Shown: positions 1-6,886 of the stretch, piece by piece | Layout of the letters: every line of letters begins with the position of its first letter | Numbering within the stretch: the first letter of the stretch is position 1 | NCBI GenBank assembly: GCA_047619485.1 | Contig: JBLHKE010000362.1 | Location: 1 to 7,714 of the forward strand | Length of the DNA stretch: 7,714 nucleotides | Direction of reading: 5' to 3' | Source of the DNA: JBLHKE01 sp047619485 | Lineage (GTDB): Bacteria; Verrucomicrobiota; Verrucomicrobiia; Verrucomicrobiales; DEV007 | Made by a program: the position numbers and the translations under genes | The notes under the pieces: model-generated | Seen by the model: the letters and a program-made list of their open reading frames with translations, nothing else | Told to the model about the DNA's origin: nothing | Databases searched by the model: none

Positions 1-122
1 TCCTTGAACCTCCCACCTGCGTTGGCGTTTCCTCCGAGTAGTTCACTACACAAAGCAAACTCCGCCTTGGTGGGCGGATCAATGACTGCCCATCTATTGT
101 CCAACTTATTTCCGAACAAGCC
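1..122. other. Non-coding flank downstream of the peptidase gene
   Basis: No credible reading frame is visible in this stretch. Its one recognisable element is the hairpin at 61-78, described separately as a probable terminator for the leftward gene. A short GTAG/CTAC inverted repeat with a TTCA loop (38-49) lies beyond it and is too small to interpret. The left neighbour of the peptidase gene is outside the window. Confidence 0.5.
61..78 (-). terminator. Probable intrinsic terminator of the peptidase gene
   Basis: A perfect 6-bp GC-rich inverted repeat, TCCGCC (61-66) and GGCGGA (73-78), encloses a 6-nt loop. Read on the minus strand, the stem is followed by GTTTGCTTT, a T-rich but interrupted tail. 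It lies about 45 bp past the stop codon of the leftward peptidase gene, where a terminator is expected. On the plus strand no T-run follows, so it would act leftward only. The stem is short and the tail imperfect, hence moderate confidence. Confidence 0.5.
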
Positions 123-2165
123 CTAAGCCAGCCCGCTGCGTACCAGCAAAGCATTCAGATCCGGCCCGCGTCCCATGAAGTTCTCGAACAGTTGTGCCGG
201 GTCTTCTGAGTTACCTTTGCTCAGCACTTGCTCACGGAAGTCATTGCCCACTGTCGGATTGAGCACGCCCTCTTCCTTGAAACGTGTGAACGCGTCGGCG
301 TCGAGCACCTCAGCCCACTTGTAGCTGTAGTAACCCGCGGCGTATCCGGTCGGGCTGGCGAACAGGTGGCCGAAGCGGCGTGCCATGGACGGGGCTTTGG
401 TCTGGGTCGGGATCATGTAGCCGTCGAGGATTTGCTCGGCGAGCTCGTCTAAGTCGGTCCCCTCTGGTGCATCCGCGTGTTTGATGTGCAGGTCCAGGTC
501 GAGTTTGCCGAGGCTCAACTGGCGCATCATCATGGTGGCGGAACGGTAGTTGCGCGCGGCGATCATCTTGTCGAATAGCTCATCCGGAATGACCTCGCCG
601 GTCTCGTGGTGGCGCGCGAACAGGTCGAGCGTCTCGCGCTCCCAGCAGAAGTTCTCCATGATCTGCGACGGCAGCTCGACGAAGTCCCAAGCGACGTTGA
701 CGCCGTTGAGCGATTTCACTTCGACGTCGCCTAGCAGGTGGTGCAGCAGGTGGCCGAATTCGTGGAACACGGTCTCGACCTCACCGTGCGTCAGCAGCGC
801 GGGGGTGTCGCCAACGGCTGGGGTCATGTTGCCGCAGATCAGGCCGAGGTGCGGCGTGCGCGGGTCGGGCGTGCCCGTCTTGAAGTAGTTCATCCACGCG
901 CCGGCACGCTTCGAGTCGCGCGGGTGCCAGTCGGCGTAGAAGCTGCCGAGATGCTGGCCGTCTTCGCTGTGCAGTTCGTAGAACTTGACCTCCTCGTGCC
1001 AGGTGTCGGGGCGTTCGGCAGGCTCGTTGATCTTGACCTTGTAGATGGTCTCGACGATGCGGAACATGCCTGCGAGCACGCCATCGATCGGGAAGTACGG
1101 GCGCAGCACTTCGTCGTCGAAGTCATACAGCTCTTGGCGGCGTTTCTCGGACCAGTAGGCGATGTCCCACGGCTCCATCTTCGCGGCTCCGGCGCCGGTT
1201 TTCTCTGCGCGGTATGCCTCGAGCTCTGCGGTCTCTTTCTCGAACCCCTCTTCGACGCGATCATGCAGGTCTTCGACGAAGGCGAGGGCGGTCGCGCCTT
1301 CTTTCGCCATGCGTCGCTGTAGGACCAGGTCGGCGAAGTGTTTCTGTCCGAGCAACTCCGCTTTTTCCTGGCGCAGTTTGAGGATTTGGAAAATCAGCGC
1401 GGTGTTGTCGTGCTCGTTGTGGCGCCCGATCCCGGTCGACCCTTCCCAGACCTGCTTGCGCAAGTCGGCGTCGTCGACGTGCTCCATCACCGGGAGCATC
1501 GAGGTGATCTTCTGGGTGAGCCGCCATTTGCCATCGTGCCCTTTGGCGGAGGCATCGGCGGCGGTGGCGGCCTTCGGGGTCGATGGCAGGCCGGCGAGCC
1601 TCTCCTCGTCCTCGATGATCAGCTCCCACGCGTTGGTCGAGTCGAGCACGTTCTCGGAATACTTCTGCGTCACCTTCGCGAGTTCGGCGATGACTTCCTC
1701 GAGGCGTGATTTTTTATCGGCGGGTAGGTCGGCGCCGCTCTGGCGGAAATCGGCGAGCGTTTCGTCGAGCAGACGTTTTTTGGCACCTGTTAGAGCAGCG
1801 GCATCGGCGGTCTCGGAGTAGGCTTTGACGCGCGACCACAGCCCGGTGTCGAGGTGGATGCCGGCGAAAAATTCTGACACGGCGGGCAGCATCTCGTTGT
1901 GGGCGGCGCGCAGCTCGTCGGAGTTGTTGACACCGTCGAGGTGCCCGACCTTGCCCCAGGCTTCACCGAGGTCTTCGGTGGCCTTCTCAAGCGCCTCGAG
2001 GGTGTTGTCAAAAGTGAGATTTTCCCCTTCAGTGACTGGTCTGGCTAGCTCGGTGATGTTCGCCTTGGCGCCCTCGAGGGCTGCGGTGAGGTCGGGGACG
2101 ACGTGGTCGGGCGTTAGTTGGCTCCAGCAGATCTGGAAGGCATCGTCTTGAAATGGGCTTTTCAT
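123..2165 (-). CDS. prlC: M3 family zinc oligopeptidase (oligopeptidase A type)
   Basis: This is a cytoplasmic thimet-type metalloendopeptidase that degrades short peptides, including peptides left after proteolysis and cleaved signal peptides in the E. coli OpdA/PrlC prototype. The 680-residue length matches the usual length of this subfamily. The zinc site is complete: HEFGH at residues 468-472 (His468 and His472 as ligands, Glu469 catalytic) and the third ligand Glu497 in VELPSQ, 25 residues after the second His, the M3 spacing. The flanking TPALLTHGEVETVFHEFGH and MENFCWE blocks and the C-terminal GYAAGYYSYKWAEVLDADAF region, which carries the conserved substrate-contacting tyrosines, resemble OpdA more than Dcp. 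There is no signal peptide or membrane segment. The ATG at 2163-2165 begins MKSPFQ, a normal family N-terminus, although no clear Shine-Dalgarno precedes it. It is transcribed divergently from the methyltransferase gene. The family is certain; the exact subfamily symbol is somewhat less so. Confidence 0.93.
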   Translation of the reverse strand: MKSPFQDDAFQICWSQLTPDHVVPDLTAALEGAKANITELARPVTEGENLTFDNTLEALEKATEDLGEAWGKVGHLDGVNNSDELRAAHNEMLPAVSEFFAGIHLDTGLWSRVKAYSETADAAALTGAKKRLLDETLADFRQSGADLPADKKSRLEEVIAELAKVTQKYSENVLDSTNAWELIIEDEERLAGLPSTPKAATAADASAKGHDGKWRLTQKITSMLPVMEHVDDADLRKQVWEGSTGIGRHNEHDNTALIFQILKLRQEKAELLGQKHFADLVLQRRMAKEGATALAFVEDLHDRVEEGFEKETAELEAYRAEKTGAGAAKMEPWDIAYWSEKRRQELYDFDDEVLRPYFPIDGVLAGMFRIVETIYKVKINEPAERPDTWHEEVKFYELHSEDGQHLGSFYADWHPRDSKRAGAWMNYFKTGTPDPRTPHLGLICGNMTPAVGDTPALLTHGEVETVFHEFGHLLHHLLGDVEVKSLNGVNVAWDFVELPSQIMENFCWERETLDLFARHHETGEVIPDELFDKMIAARNYRSATMMMRQLSLGKLDLDLHIKHADAPEGTDLDELAEQILDGYMIPTQTKAPSMARRFGHLFASPTGYAAGYYSYKWAEVLDADAFTRFKEEGVLNPTVGNDFREQVLSKGNSEDPAQLFENFMGRGPDLNALLVRSGLA

Positions 2166-2290
2166 TTTGGTAAAGTGGGATTAGTTCGGGGCATCGCCGC
2201 AGCGATCTATTTCGGAATAAAATCCGCCGCTGCTGCGTCCTAGACGCATCCAAGCCGGCGGGCTAGGTGTTTCCACCTAACAACAATTTT
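2166..2290. promoter_or_regulatory. Divergent intergenic region with likely promoters
   Basis: This 125-bp gap separates the start codons of two divergent genes, so it must hold both promoters unless transcription starts elsewhere. The best -10-like hexamer for the rightward gene is TAAAAT at 2218-2223 (5 of 6 matches to TATAAT), but no good -35 box sits 16-18 bp upstream. It lies between the arms of a GCAGCG (2199-2204) / CGCTGC (2228-2233) inverted repeat. For the leftward gene no convincing -10/-35 pair was found. No recognisable ArsR operator was seen. The promoter role comes from gene orientation; the individual boxes are weak. Confidence 0.4.
2264..2279 (+). promoter_or_regulatory. Leader hairpin just before the ArsM-like start
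   Basis: A perfect 6-bp inverted repeat TAGGTG / CACCTA with a TTTC tetraloop ends 11 nt before the ATG at 2291. It occupies the place where a Shine-Dalgarno would be, and it contains the only in-frame upstream start (GTG, 2267). It could be an mRNA leader hairpin influencing translation or a small dyad operator. A 6-bp perfect dyad can occur by chance in GC-rich DNA, so a function is only suggested by its position. Confidence 0.35.
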
Positions 2291-3451
2291 ATGAAAACAA
2301 AACTCAAAACCACCTCCGCGGTCAAAGACCGCTACGCGGCAGGCGCCAAGGCTCAGGAGCCTGCCCTGTGCTGTCCGGTTGACTATGATCCGCTGTTCCT
2401 CAAAGTCATTCCTGATGTGGTCATCGAGCGCGACTACGGTTGTGGTGATCCGAGCAAGTACGTGCGGCCAGGCGAGACGGTGCTCGACCTCGGCAGCGGC
2501 ACCGGCAAGATCTGTTTCATCGCCTCGCAGGTGGTGGGCGCGGAGGGTAGTGTGATCGGCGTCGACATGACCGACGACATGCTCCAGATCGCGCGCGAGA
2601 ATGCGCCGATTGTTGCCGACAAGATTGGTTATGCGAACGTCGAGTTCCGCAAGGGACGTATCCAGGACCTGGCGCTCGACCTCGATGTCTTCGAGAAGAG
2701 GCTCGCCGCCGAGCCAGTGGCGAACGCCAACGCCTATCTTGCCGCCGAAGATGCTGCCGAGGAGATGCGCCTCAGCGAGCCGATGATCGCCGACGAGTCC
2801 ATCGATGTCGTCGTCTCTAACTGCGTGCTCAACCTCGTGAGTGTCGCCGAGCGCAAGAAGCTCTTCTCCGAGGTGTTCCGTGTTCTCAAAGTCGGCGGCC
2901 GGGCGGTTATTTCTGACATCGTCTGTGATGAAGACGTCCCGCTCGAGATGCAGGAAGATGCCGAACTGTGGAGTGGTTGTATCTCCGGCGCGTTCCGTGA
3001 AGATGATTTTCTTCAGGCCTTCGAAGACGCCGGTTTCTACGGTGTGCAGATTTTGAAACTCGACAAGGAACCGTGGCGGACGGTGAAGGGGATCGAGTTC
3101 CGCAGCATGACCATCGAGGCGACCAAGGGCAGCGACGATACCTGCCTAGAACGCCACCAGGCGGTCATCTACAAGGGGCCATTTAAGAGCATCACCGACG
3201 ACGACGGGCATACGATGGTGCGCGGTAGGCGCTACGCCGTGTGCGACCGCACTTACCGCACTTACAAAAGCGGACCCTTCGCCGACGCGTTCGAGTTCAT
3301 CGACCCGCGCGTCGAGGTGCCGATGTCAGATGCTGAGGTCTACGATTGCAGTGTCACCGCGCTGCGCCCGGCCGCTGTGACCAAAGGTGCCGTCTACGAT
3401 GCGACCACCGAGGCGAGCGATTGCTGCGAGCCAAGCGGCGGATGTTGCTAG
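2291..3451 (+). CDS. ArsM-family (arsenite) methyltransferase with Cys-rich tail
   Basis: This is a class I SAM-dependent methyltransferase resembling arsenite methyltransferases (ArsM/AS3MT), which methylate As(III) held by cysteine thiolates. Residues from the ATG at 2291: CC at 27-28, YGCG at 49-52, SAM motif LDLGSGTG at 65-72 followed by Cys75, acidic GVDMT at 90-94, SNCVLNLV at 176-183 (Cys178), RVLKVGGRAVISDI at 197-210, and LWSGCISGAF with Cys230. These cysteines match the family positions for arsenic binding and disulfide relay. Two features differ from the short enzymes: an Ala/Glu-rich insert at about 130-168, and a C-terminal domain of ~110 residues ending in CC-x5-CC (378-386), a likely thiophilic metal(loid) site. 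At 386 residues it is longer than the typical core enzyme. I prefer the ATG over the upstream in-frame GTG at 2267 because the GTG lies in a hairpin and adds only eight low-complexity residues. No arsR, arsenite pump or radical-SAM arsS gene is in the window, so arsenic as substrate is inferred from homology. Confidence 0.85.
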   Translation: MKTKLKTTSAVKDRYAAGAKAQEPALCCPVDYDPLFLKVIPDVVIERDYGCGDPSKYVRPGETVLDLGSGTGKICFIASQVVGAEGSVIGVDMTDDMLQIARENAPIVADKIGYANVEFRKGRIQDLALDLDVFEKRLAAEPVANANAYLAAEDAAEEMRLSEPMIADESIDVVVSNCVLNLVSVAERKKLFSEVFRVLKVGGRAVISDIVCDEDVPLEMQEDAELWSGCISGAFREDDFLQAFEDAGFYGVQILKLDKEPWRTVKGIEFRSMTIEATKGSDDTCLERHQAVIYKGPFKSITDDDGHTMVRGRRYAVCDRTYRTYKSGPFADAFEFIDPRVEVPMSDAEVYDCSVTALRPAAVTKGAVYDATTEASDCCEPSGGCC

Positions 3452-3475
3452 GCCGGGGACAGGCTCGATAAATTT

Positions 3476-3604
3476 GCTGCTATCCTAGCGCGCATCATCT
3501 TCGTGAAAAATGAAATCGTAGTGAGCTGTTGATCAAGGAGCTTGGGGCCACCACTCGCGTGGGACAATCACAGATCGTAATGCGCCATAGATAGCAGCTT
3601 TTTT
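3476..3604 (+). other. Structured element: 9-bp closing stem plus T6 tract
   Basis: GCTGCTATC (3476-3484) is the exact reverse complement of GATAGCAGC (3590-3598), which is followed at once by six T's (3599-3604). Inside this stem, GCGCAT (3490-3495) pairs with ATGCGC (3580-3585) across a small internal loop. Smaller hairpins lie in the interior, such as CCAC-TCGC-GTGG and CAAG-GAG-CTTG. Nested long-range pairing ending in a U-tract is what a compact non-coding RNA with its own terminator would show, or an unusual large-loop terminator for the upstream gene. I match it to no known RNA family, and no promoter is clear in front of it. It starts only 25 bp after the ArsM-like stop, so readthrough from that gene could supply transcription. 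Confidence 0.35.
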
Positions 3605-3612
3605 GAGTCCTC

Positions 3613-3642
3613 GACGAGCTCGAGATGCGGCATCGGCTCGTC
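3613..3642. other. Bulged 12-bp hairpin without T-tract
   Basis: GACGAGCT (3613-3620) pairs with GGCTCGTC (3635-3642), counting one terminal G-U pair. After a 5'-side CGA bulge, GATG (3624-3627) pairs with CATC (3631-3634) around a CGG triloop. No T-run follows, so it is not a standard terminator. It begins 8 nt after the T6 tract of the preceding element and may be part of the same structure or a protein-binding dyad. Confidence 0.35.
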
Positions 3643-3714
3643 AGCGAGAATTCTGTCCGCACCTCATTCCCACAGTAGGCTTTTGGAGGTGCCCTTTACA
3701 AAATCTTTACAATT

Positions 3715-3730
3715 TTCAGGCGAACCTGAA
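3715..3730 (+). promoter_or_regulatory. Perfect leader hairpin before the sulfatase gene
   Basis: TTCAGG (3715-3720) and CCTGAA (3725-3730) form a perfect 6-bp stem closed by a CGAA tetraloop, a GNRA-like or UNCG-like stable size. It lies 33 nt upstream of the preferred ATG at 3764 and just after the tandem TTTACA hexamers. It could be a 5' leader hairpin or a small operator. Its layout resembles the leader hairpin of the ArsM-like gene, though the sequence differs. Confidence 0.3.
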
Positions 3731-3763
3731 CTCAATCCTTACAAAGCAGGGGTTCATGGTAGC

Positions 3764-6700
3764 ATGACCATTTCCACCAAGCGCCAACGGCAATCGTTTT
3801 TCTGCATGCAACCCATCCTCCACAAAGTCCTCTTCGCCCTCCTAGCCAGTGGCACGATCGCCAGCGCGGATCCTCTCATCCACTCCTGGTACACTGATGG
3901 GACTGGAAAATATGCGCGGATTTATGAAACGACAGCCACTGCGACCGCGGGTCCGGGTGCAGCGGTGACGACGTGGGATCGTGGCGAGGGCAACCAGGCG
4001 CAGCCGACCTACGTCGGCGTGAATGAGGTCAGCTACACGGAGACCGATGTCTACGTGCGCAGCACGGGTCTCGGCAGCCACATCATGGGGCCGTGGTACC
4101 TAAATGTGGCGAAGACGAACCTGTTTCCAAACTACCCGGCAAACCTCGCCGTCATCTATCGCTTCCCGCGCGATCCAGGGACGGTGCCGGTGACGAAATC
4201 GCTGACCGGGCTCGGGCGCATCGGGATGTTTGTCGATGGGGTTTCGATGTTCGATACGCGCGATGCTTTTTCCTACGACACCTCGGCGGGACAAGACGAC
4301 AACCCGATGGCAGGTGGGGCAGTCACTGGCGATGACGTCTGGAACCGCGACGCCTACGTCAACGAGAGCGTCACTTTTGATGCTGGCAACGCCCACCAGG
4401 CGCGATCCCACTACCACTACCACGCGAATCCACCGGGTTTGCGATTCGCCCTGGGCGATAGCGTTGATCACGATCCGGGCAACAACACCTACACGGAGAA
4501 CTTCGACGGTGGGCACTCGCCGATCCTTGGGTGGGTGCGCGATGGCTACCCGGTCTATGGTCCGTATGCATATAGCGACGCGCTCGATGCTGATAGCGCC
4601 GTGACGCGCATGCGGTCGGGTTTTCAGAAACGTAATATCACCCAGCGGCAGGCCCTCCCGGCGGTTGCTGCACGTGATCAGGGATACACGGCAGCGGGTA
4701 GCAGCGTAGACTACACCTTGCCTGAGAACCTCTACGGTCCGGACGTCACGGCAGGTGCGGGGAGCCAGTATGAGCTCGGCCACTTCCTCGAAGACTACGA
4801 ATTCCTCGGCGATCTCGGGCAGGTGCAGGGCAGCGATTTCGACCTCGATCAACACAACGGTCGCTTCTGCGTCACGCCGGAGTTCCCCGCGGGAACCTAC
4901 GCTTACTTCGTCAGCATCGAGGTGGATGGCACCCCGAAGTTTCCCTACAACATCGGGCGCAGCTACTACGGCAATCCCGACGCGGACGAGGTTAATTCGA
5001 TCCCCGCCGGTACGACGATCGCGTTTGAAGGCGGGCCAGAGAAGTCGCTCGAGGCGGGAGAATTGGAGTTCGGTGCTGACGAGGTGACTGTGAGCTGGAG
5101 CGCGATCGAGGGCGGCACCTACGTCGCCCAGAAATCGACCGACCTGCAAACTTGGGACGCTATGGATGGCGCGACTTTAAATGGCGACACCCTGAGCGCC
5201 ATTGATGGCGACGTGGAAGTACGCAAGTTCTACCGCGCTAAGCTGCTGGATATCGGGCCGTTTGACGATGCTGGATTCGACGTGCAGGAGGCGGCTGCGC
5301 AGGTCTCGACGGCGGGCAACAACGTGCTGTTGATCATCGTCGACGACTGGGGCATCGACTCGAGCCCGATCGACAACCCGGGAGCCGCACGCAACGCCTC
5401 CATGCCGAACTTGCAATGGCTCGCCGACAACGGGCTGCGTTTTACCAATGCCTACGCGCAGCCGGTCTGCTCGCCGACCCGCGCGACTGCGATGACGGGT
5501 CGCTACGCTTTTCGCCACGGGGTCGGTAGCCCCCAGGGTGCCACGCTCCCGACTGACGAACTCGCGCTGCCCGAGGCATTTGCGGCAGCGGGTTCGCCGT
5601 ACGCGCTCGCCTCTTTCGGCAAATGGCACCTTGGCGGTGGTGCGACCGGGCCCGCGACGCTCGGCGGGTGGCCAGAGTTTGCCGGGATCCTCCAAGGCGC
5701 GGTGGCTGACTACTGGGACTGGGACAAGACGATCAATGGCACCACGACTGCCGTCACCGACACCTACACGACGACCGATCAGGTCAACGACTCGATCGAT
5801 TTCATTGCCGCGCAGGGAGCGAACCCTTGGCTGTGCTGGCTGGCGCTGAATGCGCCCCACACGCCGTTCCACGAACCCGACGCCTCGCTGCTGCCGTCGA
5901 ACCCGACCGGTTCGACCGGCCGCGACCTCTACGAGAAAGTGCTCGAGGCGATGGATACCGAGATCGGACGACTGCTCGCCTCAGTCGACCTCACCAAGAC
6001 CAACGTCCTATTGATTGGTGACAACGGCACACCAGGCCAGGTGGTTCAGGCACCATTCGGAAATGGCAACGCCAAGGGATCGCTCTACGAGGGCGGGACG
6101 CACGTCCCGTTCGTCGCCTACGGACCGGATGTCATTGCTTCCGGCACCAACGATAGCCCCGTCCATTGCGTCGACCTATTTTCCACCATCCTGGCACTGT
6201 CCGGGATCAATCCCGCAAGCGTTGCCACCAACGCCCTCGATTCAAGGAATCTGCTTCCCAACTTCTGCGGAGCAGAGACCCAGAATTGCCTCGTGATGGA
6301 AACATTCGGCACCAATATCAACAACCCTGGACGTGCGATCCTCGACGGCGGCTACAAGCTCATCATCTTCGATGATCCCGCCGTCACCACCGACACACCG
6401 AGCTTCGAACTCTACAACATCGGGTCCGATCCGGGCGAGGCGAGCGAATTACTCGCGGACGGCAGCGACGCGGGTGAGCAGGCGATTTACGATTCGTTGC
6501 TCGCGAAAAACACAGCACTCGGCGGAGGATTTGGTGAGACCGATGGTGGTGGTGGTGGTGGTGAGGGGACGCCGGTGAGTTCGGGCATCCTCGAGTTGAG
6601 CCCGGATTCGGGCACGCCGGGCACCACGCTGACGGTCACATTCAACTTCGACGATAACTGGCCTCAGAACGTGCCGCGATTGACCAACATGGCAGGCAAT

Positions 6701-6886
6701 GCGATCACCCCGACCCTGACCATCGGCGGCGTCACTGGCAGCAATGTTAGTCGCCCGAGCCGCTACGTTGCGACGGCCACGTTCACGCTGCCAGCCGGCG
6801 CCGGTTTCTACGATGCAGGGGCCGTCTTCCCTGGGCCGAACACTCCCACCTTCGGGCGGACGTTCGCGTTCGAGGTGACTCCTTAG
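3764..6886 (+). CDS. Exported YHYH-domain / type I sulfatase fusion protein
   Basis: A 1040-residue multidomain protein, probably secreted or periplasmic. Domains in order (numbered from the ATG at 3764): signal peptide with a basic KRQRQ n-region, a hydrophobic stretch and an ASA-DP cleavage site near residue 35; YHYH domain at about 83-406, with HYHYH at 216-220, GYPVYGPY, and a GTYAYFVS...YNIGRSYYG end; a beta-rich module at about 428-496 with STDLQTW and FYRAK; sulfatase at about 519-900; a Gly6 linker (928-933); a C-terminal beta-rich module. The sulfatase has metal ligands Asp527-Asp528 (IVDDWG), the signature C-S-P-T-R-x4-T-G with Cys569 as the predicted formylglycine, Lys620 and His622 (GKWHLG), His699 (APHTP), Asp753-Asn754 (GDNG) and Lys771 (KGSLYEGG), so it looks active. 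A sulfate ester, perhaps of a sulfated polysaccharide, is the likely substrate. The frame is open from a TTG at 3683; ATG 3764 or ATG 3806 gives a better signal peptide. No PEP-CTERM or lipobox is seen. Confidence 0.9.
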   Translation: MTISTKRQRQSFFCMQPILHKVLFALLASGTIASADPLIHSWYTDGTGKYARIYETTATATAGPGAAVTTWDRGEGNQAQPTYVGVNEVSYTETDVYVRSTGLGSHIMGPWYLNVAKTNLFPNYPANLAVIYRFPRDPGTVPVTKSLTGLGRIGMFVDGVSMFDTRDAFSYDTSAGQDDNPMAGGAVTGDDVWNRDAYVNESVTFDAGNAHQARSHYHYHANPPGLRFALGDSVDHDPGNNTYTENFDGGHSPILGWVRDGYPVYGPYAYSDALDADSAVTRMRSGFQKRNITQRQALPAVAARDQGYTAAGSSVDYTLPENLYGPDVTAGAGSQYELGHFLEDYEFLGDLGQVQGSDFDLDQHNGRFCVTPEFPAGTYAYFVSIEVDGTPKFPYNIGRSYYGNPDADEVNSIPAGTTIAFEGGPEKSLEAGELEFGADEVTVSWSAIEGGTYVAQKSTDLQTWDAMDGATLNGDTLSAIDGDVEVRKFYRAKLLDIGPFDDAGFDVQEAAAQVSTAGNNVLLIIVDDWGIDSSPIDNPGAARNASMPNLQWLADNGLRFTNAYAQPVCSPTRATAMTGRYAFRHGVGSPQGATLPTDELALPEAFAAAGSPYALASFGKWHLGGGATGPATLGGWPEFAGILQGAVADYWDWDKTINGTTTAVTDTYTTTDQVNDSIDFIAAQGANPWLCWLALNAPHTPFHEPDASLLPSNPTGSTGRDLYEKVLEAMDTEIGRLLASVDLTKTNVLLIGDNGTPGQVVQAPFGNGNAKGSLYEGGTHVPFVAYGPDVIASGTNDSPVHCVDLFSTILALSGINPASVATNALDSRNLLPNFCGAETQNCLVMETFGTNINNPGRAILDGGYKLIIFDDPAVTTDTPSFELYNIGSDPGEASELLADGSDAGEQAIYDSLLAKNTALGGGFGETDGGGGGGEGTPVSSGILELSPDSGTPGTTLTVTFNFDDNWPQNVPRLTNMAGNAITPTLTIGGVTGSNVSRPSRYVATATFTLPAGAGFYDAGAVFPGPNTPTFGRTFAFEVTP
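6545..6562 (+). repeat. GGT x6 microsatellite coding a glycine linker
   Basis: Six identical GGT codons in a row encode Gly6 between the sulfatase domain and the C-terminal beta-rich module. Using the same codon throughout, in a gene that otherwise mixes glycine codons (GGC, GGG, GGA), marks a trinucleotide repeat. Loss or gain of whole units would change linker length without breaking the frame. It also marks the domain boundary. Confidence 0.85.

Larger units (their letters stand above)
3452..3763. other. 312-bp non-coding region rich in inverted repeats
   Basis: No supported gene lies between the ArsM-like stop and the chosen start of the sulfatase gene. The region is less GC-rich than the genes around it and contains three separate dyads, each listed on its own (3476-3604, 3613-3642, 3715-3730). 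It also has a Shine-Dalgarno-like GGAGGT at 3685-3690 with no good start after it, and tandem TTTACA hexamers (3695-3700, 3706-3711) that resemble -35 boxes but lack a matching -10. The promoter of the downstream gene probably lies here but cannot be placed with confidence. Confidence 0.5.

Noticed and set aside
738..1322. 194-codon plus-strand frame inside the peptidase gene
   Set aside because: It is a shadow of the conserved M3 peptidase, covering the HEFGH region in antisense, with no motif of its own.
2267..2290. GTG start adding eight residues to the ArsM-like protein
   Set aside because: The added MFPPNNNF is not family-like and the GTG is inside a perfect hairpin. The ATG at 2291 begins a normal N-terminus.
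3685..3690. GGAGGT as a Shine-Dalgarno for a small gene
   Set aside because: No ATG, GTG or TTG lies at the right spacing downstream with a meaningful open frame.
3683..3763. N-terminal extension of the sulfatase protein from a TTG codon
   Set aside because: It would put 27 residues before the basic n-region of the signal peptide, covers the hairpin at 3715-3730, and lacks a Shine-Dalgarno at the right distance. The ATG at 3764 or 3806 gives a normal signal peptide.
4100..5149. 349-codon open frame on the minus strand inside the sulfatase gene
   Set aside because: It is antisense to the YHYH domain, whose motifs and codon pattern are convincing on the plus strand. Long antisense frames are common in GC-rich genes, and its translation shows no recognisable domain.
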